Shown piece after piece: positions 6,492-7,304 of a stretch of 7,304 nt of DNA; position 1 is the stretch's first letter; each line of letters starts with the position of its first letter. The notes under the pieces are model-generated. The model was not told the origin of the DNA and ran no database searches. It was given only the letters and a program-made list of their open reading frames with translations. The position numbers and the translations under genes are program-made. Origin of the DNA: Holophagaceae bacterium (GTDB taxonomy: Bacteria; Acidobacteriota; Holophagae; Holophagales; Holophagaceae); the NCBI GenBank assembly GCA_003158505.1, contig PMJK01000069.1, positions 1,557-8,860 on the forward strand, given 5' to 3'.

Positions 6492-6563
6492 AGTGAGGGA
6501 AGGCGGGGATTGAACTCGCTGAATTGCTGGCAGGCAGGTGACTCTGGCAACGGCCCAGTGAGC
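6489..6563 (-). pseudogene. Degraded tRNA-Gly-like sequence, inverted relative to the intact tRNA
   Basis: Read on the minus strand, this stretch contains tRNA landmarks in the right order. GCTC (6563-6560) and GAGT (6544-6541) look like a D stem with an overlong loop. CACCTGCCTGCCAGCA resembles an anticodon arm with GCC in the loop, but the 3' side of the stem has decayed. GCGAG-TTCAATC-CCCGC is a near-perfect T arm (T loop 6514-6508). CTCCA (6493-6489) matches the 3' end. No 5' acceptor strand pairs with the 3' side and the spacing from T arm to CCA is about 3 bases too long, so it is unlikely to be functional. It abuts the shared hairpin, facing the intact tRNA-Gly. It could also be chance similarity. 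Confidence 0.4.
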
Positions 6564-6612
6564 TGTTGATAGGCCCTCAGTTGTGGCTGGGGAGCCGCTG
6601 GAGAATGAAATG

Positions 6613-6963
6613 CTAGTGGTGATGCCGATGTCGCTCTTCGCATTCGTGGAGTTCGCGCCTGGCCTCTGCACGCTTCTCCTCCATGACTTGTTCCACCCTG
6701 CGGAGTCTTCCCTTCGCGTGCTCCAGGTCCCTGCGAAGCTCCTCCTTGCGCTCGGGGTCTCCCCGATGTTCGCGATAGGCCCTCTCAAGACGATCGTGGT
6801 CTCTCCGGACCTCGTCGCGCTCTTTCGCCAGCTTGTGTTCGATGTGATCGATCTTCCGGTCATATTCGGCGTGGCAGTCTTCCGCCCTGGCGGGGGACGA
6901 GATCAACAGAGTGAGGACGCCGGCCGCGATCAGCTTCAGGATGTCCTTGATTGCCATTTTCAT
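6613..6963 (-). CDS. Small exported, highly charged coiled-coil protein with His-rich C-terminus
   Basis: A 116-residue protein I cannot place in a named family. Residues 1-27 form a classic signal peptide: basic start MKMAIKDILK, hydrophobic core LIAAGVLTLLI and cleavage site SSPARA before Glu28. The mature part is almost entirely charged and helical, with two helices (about 29-66 and 71-111) around a turn RGDP (67-70). The only cysteines, Cys30 and Cys108, lie almost equally far from the turn, so a disulfide could clamp the open end of a helical hairpin. The chain ends HECEERHRHHH, a possible metal-binding tail. It probably acts in the periplasm. ATG 6963 is chosen because GGAGGG lies 7 bases upstream and the signal peptide begins there; an upstream start at 7035 would add 24 residues with no signal-peptide character. 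livF lies 107 bases upstream on the same strand. Confidence 0.8.
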   Translation of the reverse strand: MKMAIKDILKLIAAGVLTLLISSPARAEDCHAEYDRKIDHIEHKLAKERDEVRRDHDRLERAYREHRGDPERKEELRRDLEHAKGRLRRVEQVMEEKRAEARRELHECEERHRHHH

Positions 6964-7005
6964 TCGAATTCCCTCCGTATTTGGTCCGCACCCATGCGTG
7001 TCCGA

Positions 7006-7035
7006 TTTACAAATTCCAACGGAAGGAGAAGGCAA
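7006..7035 (-). promoter_or_regulatory. Candidate sigma70-type promoter for the small exported protein
   Basis: On the minus strand, TTGCCT (7035-7030) and TGTAAA (7011-7006) are separated by 18 bases and each match the -35/-10 consensus at 4 of 6 positions. They lie in a locally AT-richer spacer upstream of the ATG at 6963, next to a TTAATTAATT patch (7041-7050). No convincing terminator for livF is visible before it: GCTC-CGG-GAGC near 7060 forms only a short stem without a T-tract, so readthrough from livF is also possible. Confidence 0.3.
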
Positions 7036-7070
7036 GATCGTTAATTAATTCTGGAGCTCCCGGAGCGGGC

Positions 7071-7304
7071 TCAGCCCAGGTAGGCGGCGATCACACGCTC
7101 GTTGCGGCTCAGCTCGTCGGGAGTGCCCTCTACGGCGATGCGGCCGTGCTCCATGACGTAGGCATAGTCGGCGACTTCCAGGGCGCTCTTGGCGAACTGC
7201 TCCACCAGCAGGAGGGTGATACCTTCCTCCTTGAGGCGGCGGATGGTCCTGAAGACCTCCTGCACGATGACCGGGGCGAGGCCCATGGAGGGCTCGTCCA
7301 GCAG
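7071..7304 (-). CDS. livF: Branched-chain amino acid ABC transporter ATP-binding protein LivF, C-terminal 77 residues
   Basis: This is the C-terminal part of the second ATPase of a high-affinity branched-chain amino acid (LIV-I type) importer, which sits on the cytoplasmic face of the membrane and powers uptake with LivG and the permeases LivHM. The visible chain opens with the end of Walker B and the D-loop, LLDEPSMGLAP. It continues with LLLVEQFAKSALEVADYAYV, where VEQ occupies the switch (H-loop) region as is usual for LivF, then EHGRIAVEGTPDEL and the typical LivF terminus VIAAYLG. Walker A and the signature motif lie beyond base 7304. The other liv genes would be expected upstream on the minus strand, outside the window. 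Another HAAT-family substrate (urea or amides) cannot be excluded. Confidence 0.92.
   Translation of the reverse strand: MLDEPSMGLAPVIVQEVFRTIRRLKEEGITLLLVEQFAKSALEVADYAYVMEHGRIAVEGTPDELSRNERVIAAYLG

Noticed and set aside
6583..6598. GTGGCT-GGGG-AGCCGC hairpin downstream of the small minus-strand gene as its terminator.
   Set aside because: Only six base pairs with one wobble and no T-tract on the minus strand; too weak to call.
6377..6600. tRNA-Gly as an integration site with downstream material as an island.
   Set aside because: No integrase, transposase or direct repeat of the tRNA end is visible; the similar sequence downstream is inverted and degraded, not a direct att repeat.
5639..6643. 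A 334-codon open frame on the minus strand.
   Set aside because: It runs antisense through the tRNA gene, the terminator and most of the helical-repeat gene, and its translation shows no family features. It is a shadow of real features.
6964..7035. Longer N-terminus of the small exported protein starting at 7035.
   Set aside because: The extra 24 residues lack signal-peptide character and would bury a good signal peptide and ribosome binding site at 6963.
1..7304. CRISPR arrays, insertion sequences and defence-system genes.
   Set aside because: No regularly spaced repeats, transposase motifs or terminal inverted repeats of an element are visible anywhere in the window.

Overview
This GC-rich bacterial window carries seven protein genes (two cut by the window edges), one tRNA gene, one strong terminator and one probable tRNA relic. 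Codon use is strongly biased to G/C in third position. The gene set suggests an Acidobacteriota-like bacterium, perhaps the Holophaga/Geothrix side: a fused AroD-AroE enzyme, a family of helical-repeat proteins that I recall from Acidobacteriota and Deltaproteobacteria, and a Liv transporter. This placement is inference from gene content; no phylogenetic marker is present.

Layout. Positions 1-695 (minus) hold the N-terminal 231 residues of a tartrate dehydrogenase/D-malate dehydrogenase. A 48-bp divergent spacer separates it from a plus-strand block running from 744 to 6451. In order this block holds: a fused 3-dehydroquinate dehydratase-shikimate dehydrogenase (744-2111); an NtrC-type response regulator whose AAA+ domain has lost its catalytic motifs (2138-3460); a MoxR-family AAA+ ATPase (3457-4428); a RodZ-like protein with HTH, one membrane segment and an extracytoplasmic beta domain (4425-5234); a helical-repeat protein without a known function (5231-6340); and tRNA-Gly(CCC) (6377-6451). 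The last four protein genes are joined by three successive ATGA stop/start overlaps, so they are probably translationally coupled and made together. A long hairpin (6449-6491) ends the block.

Beyond the terminator the strand switches. A degraded inverted tRNA-Gly-like sequence (about 6489-6563) faces the intact tRNA gene. It is followed by a minus-strand gene for a small exported coiled-coil protein (6613-6963) and the C-terminal 77 residues of LivF, a branched-chain amino acid ABC transporter ATPase (7071-7304).

Working together. The most interesting unit is the regulator-MoxR-RodZ-like-helical-repeat cluster. MoxR ATPases usually sit beside DUF58 and VWA-domain genes, and none is visible here. 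A reasonable but unproven reading is a membrane-linked quality-control or cell-envelope module: a phosphorylation-responsive DNA-binding protein with no visible ATPase capacity, a MoxR remodelling ATPase, a membrane-anchored RodZ-like scaffold and a helical-repeat protein that could be an adaptor. The shikimate enzyme upstream is probably a metabolic neighbour sharing the transcript.
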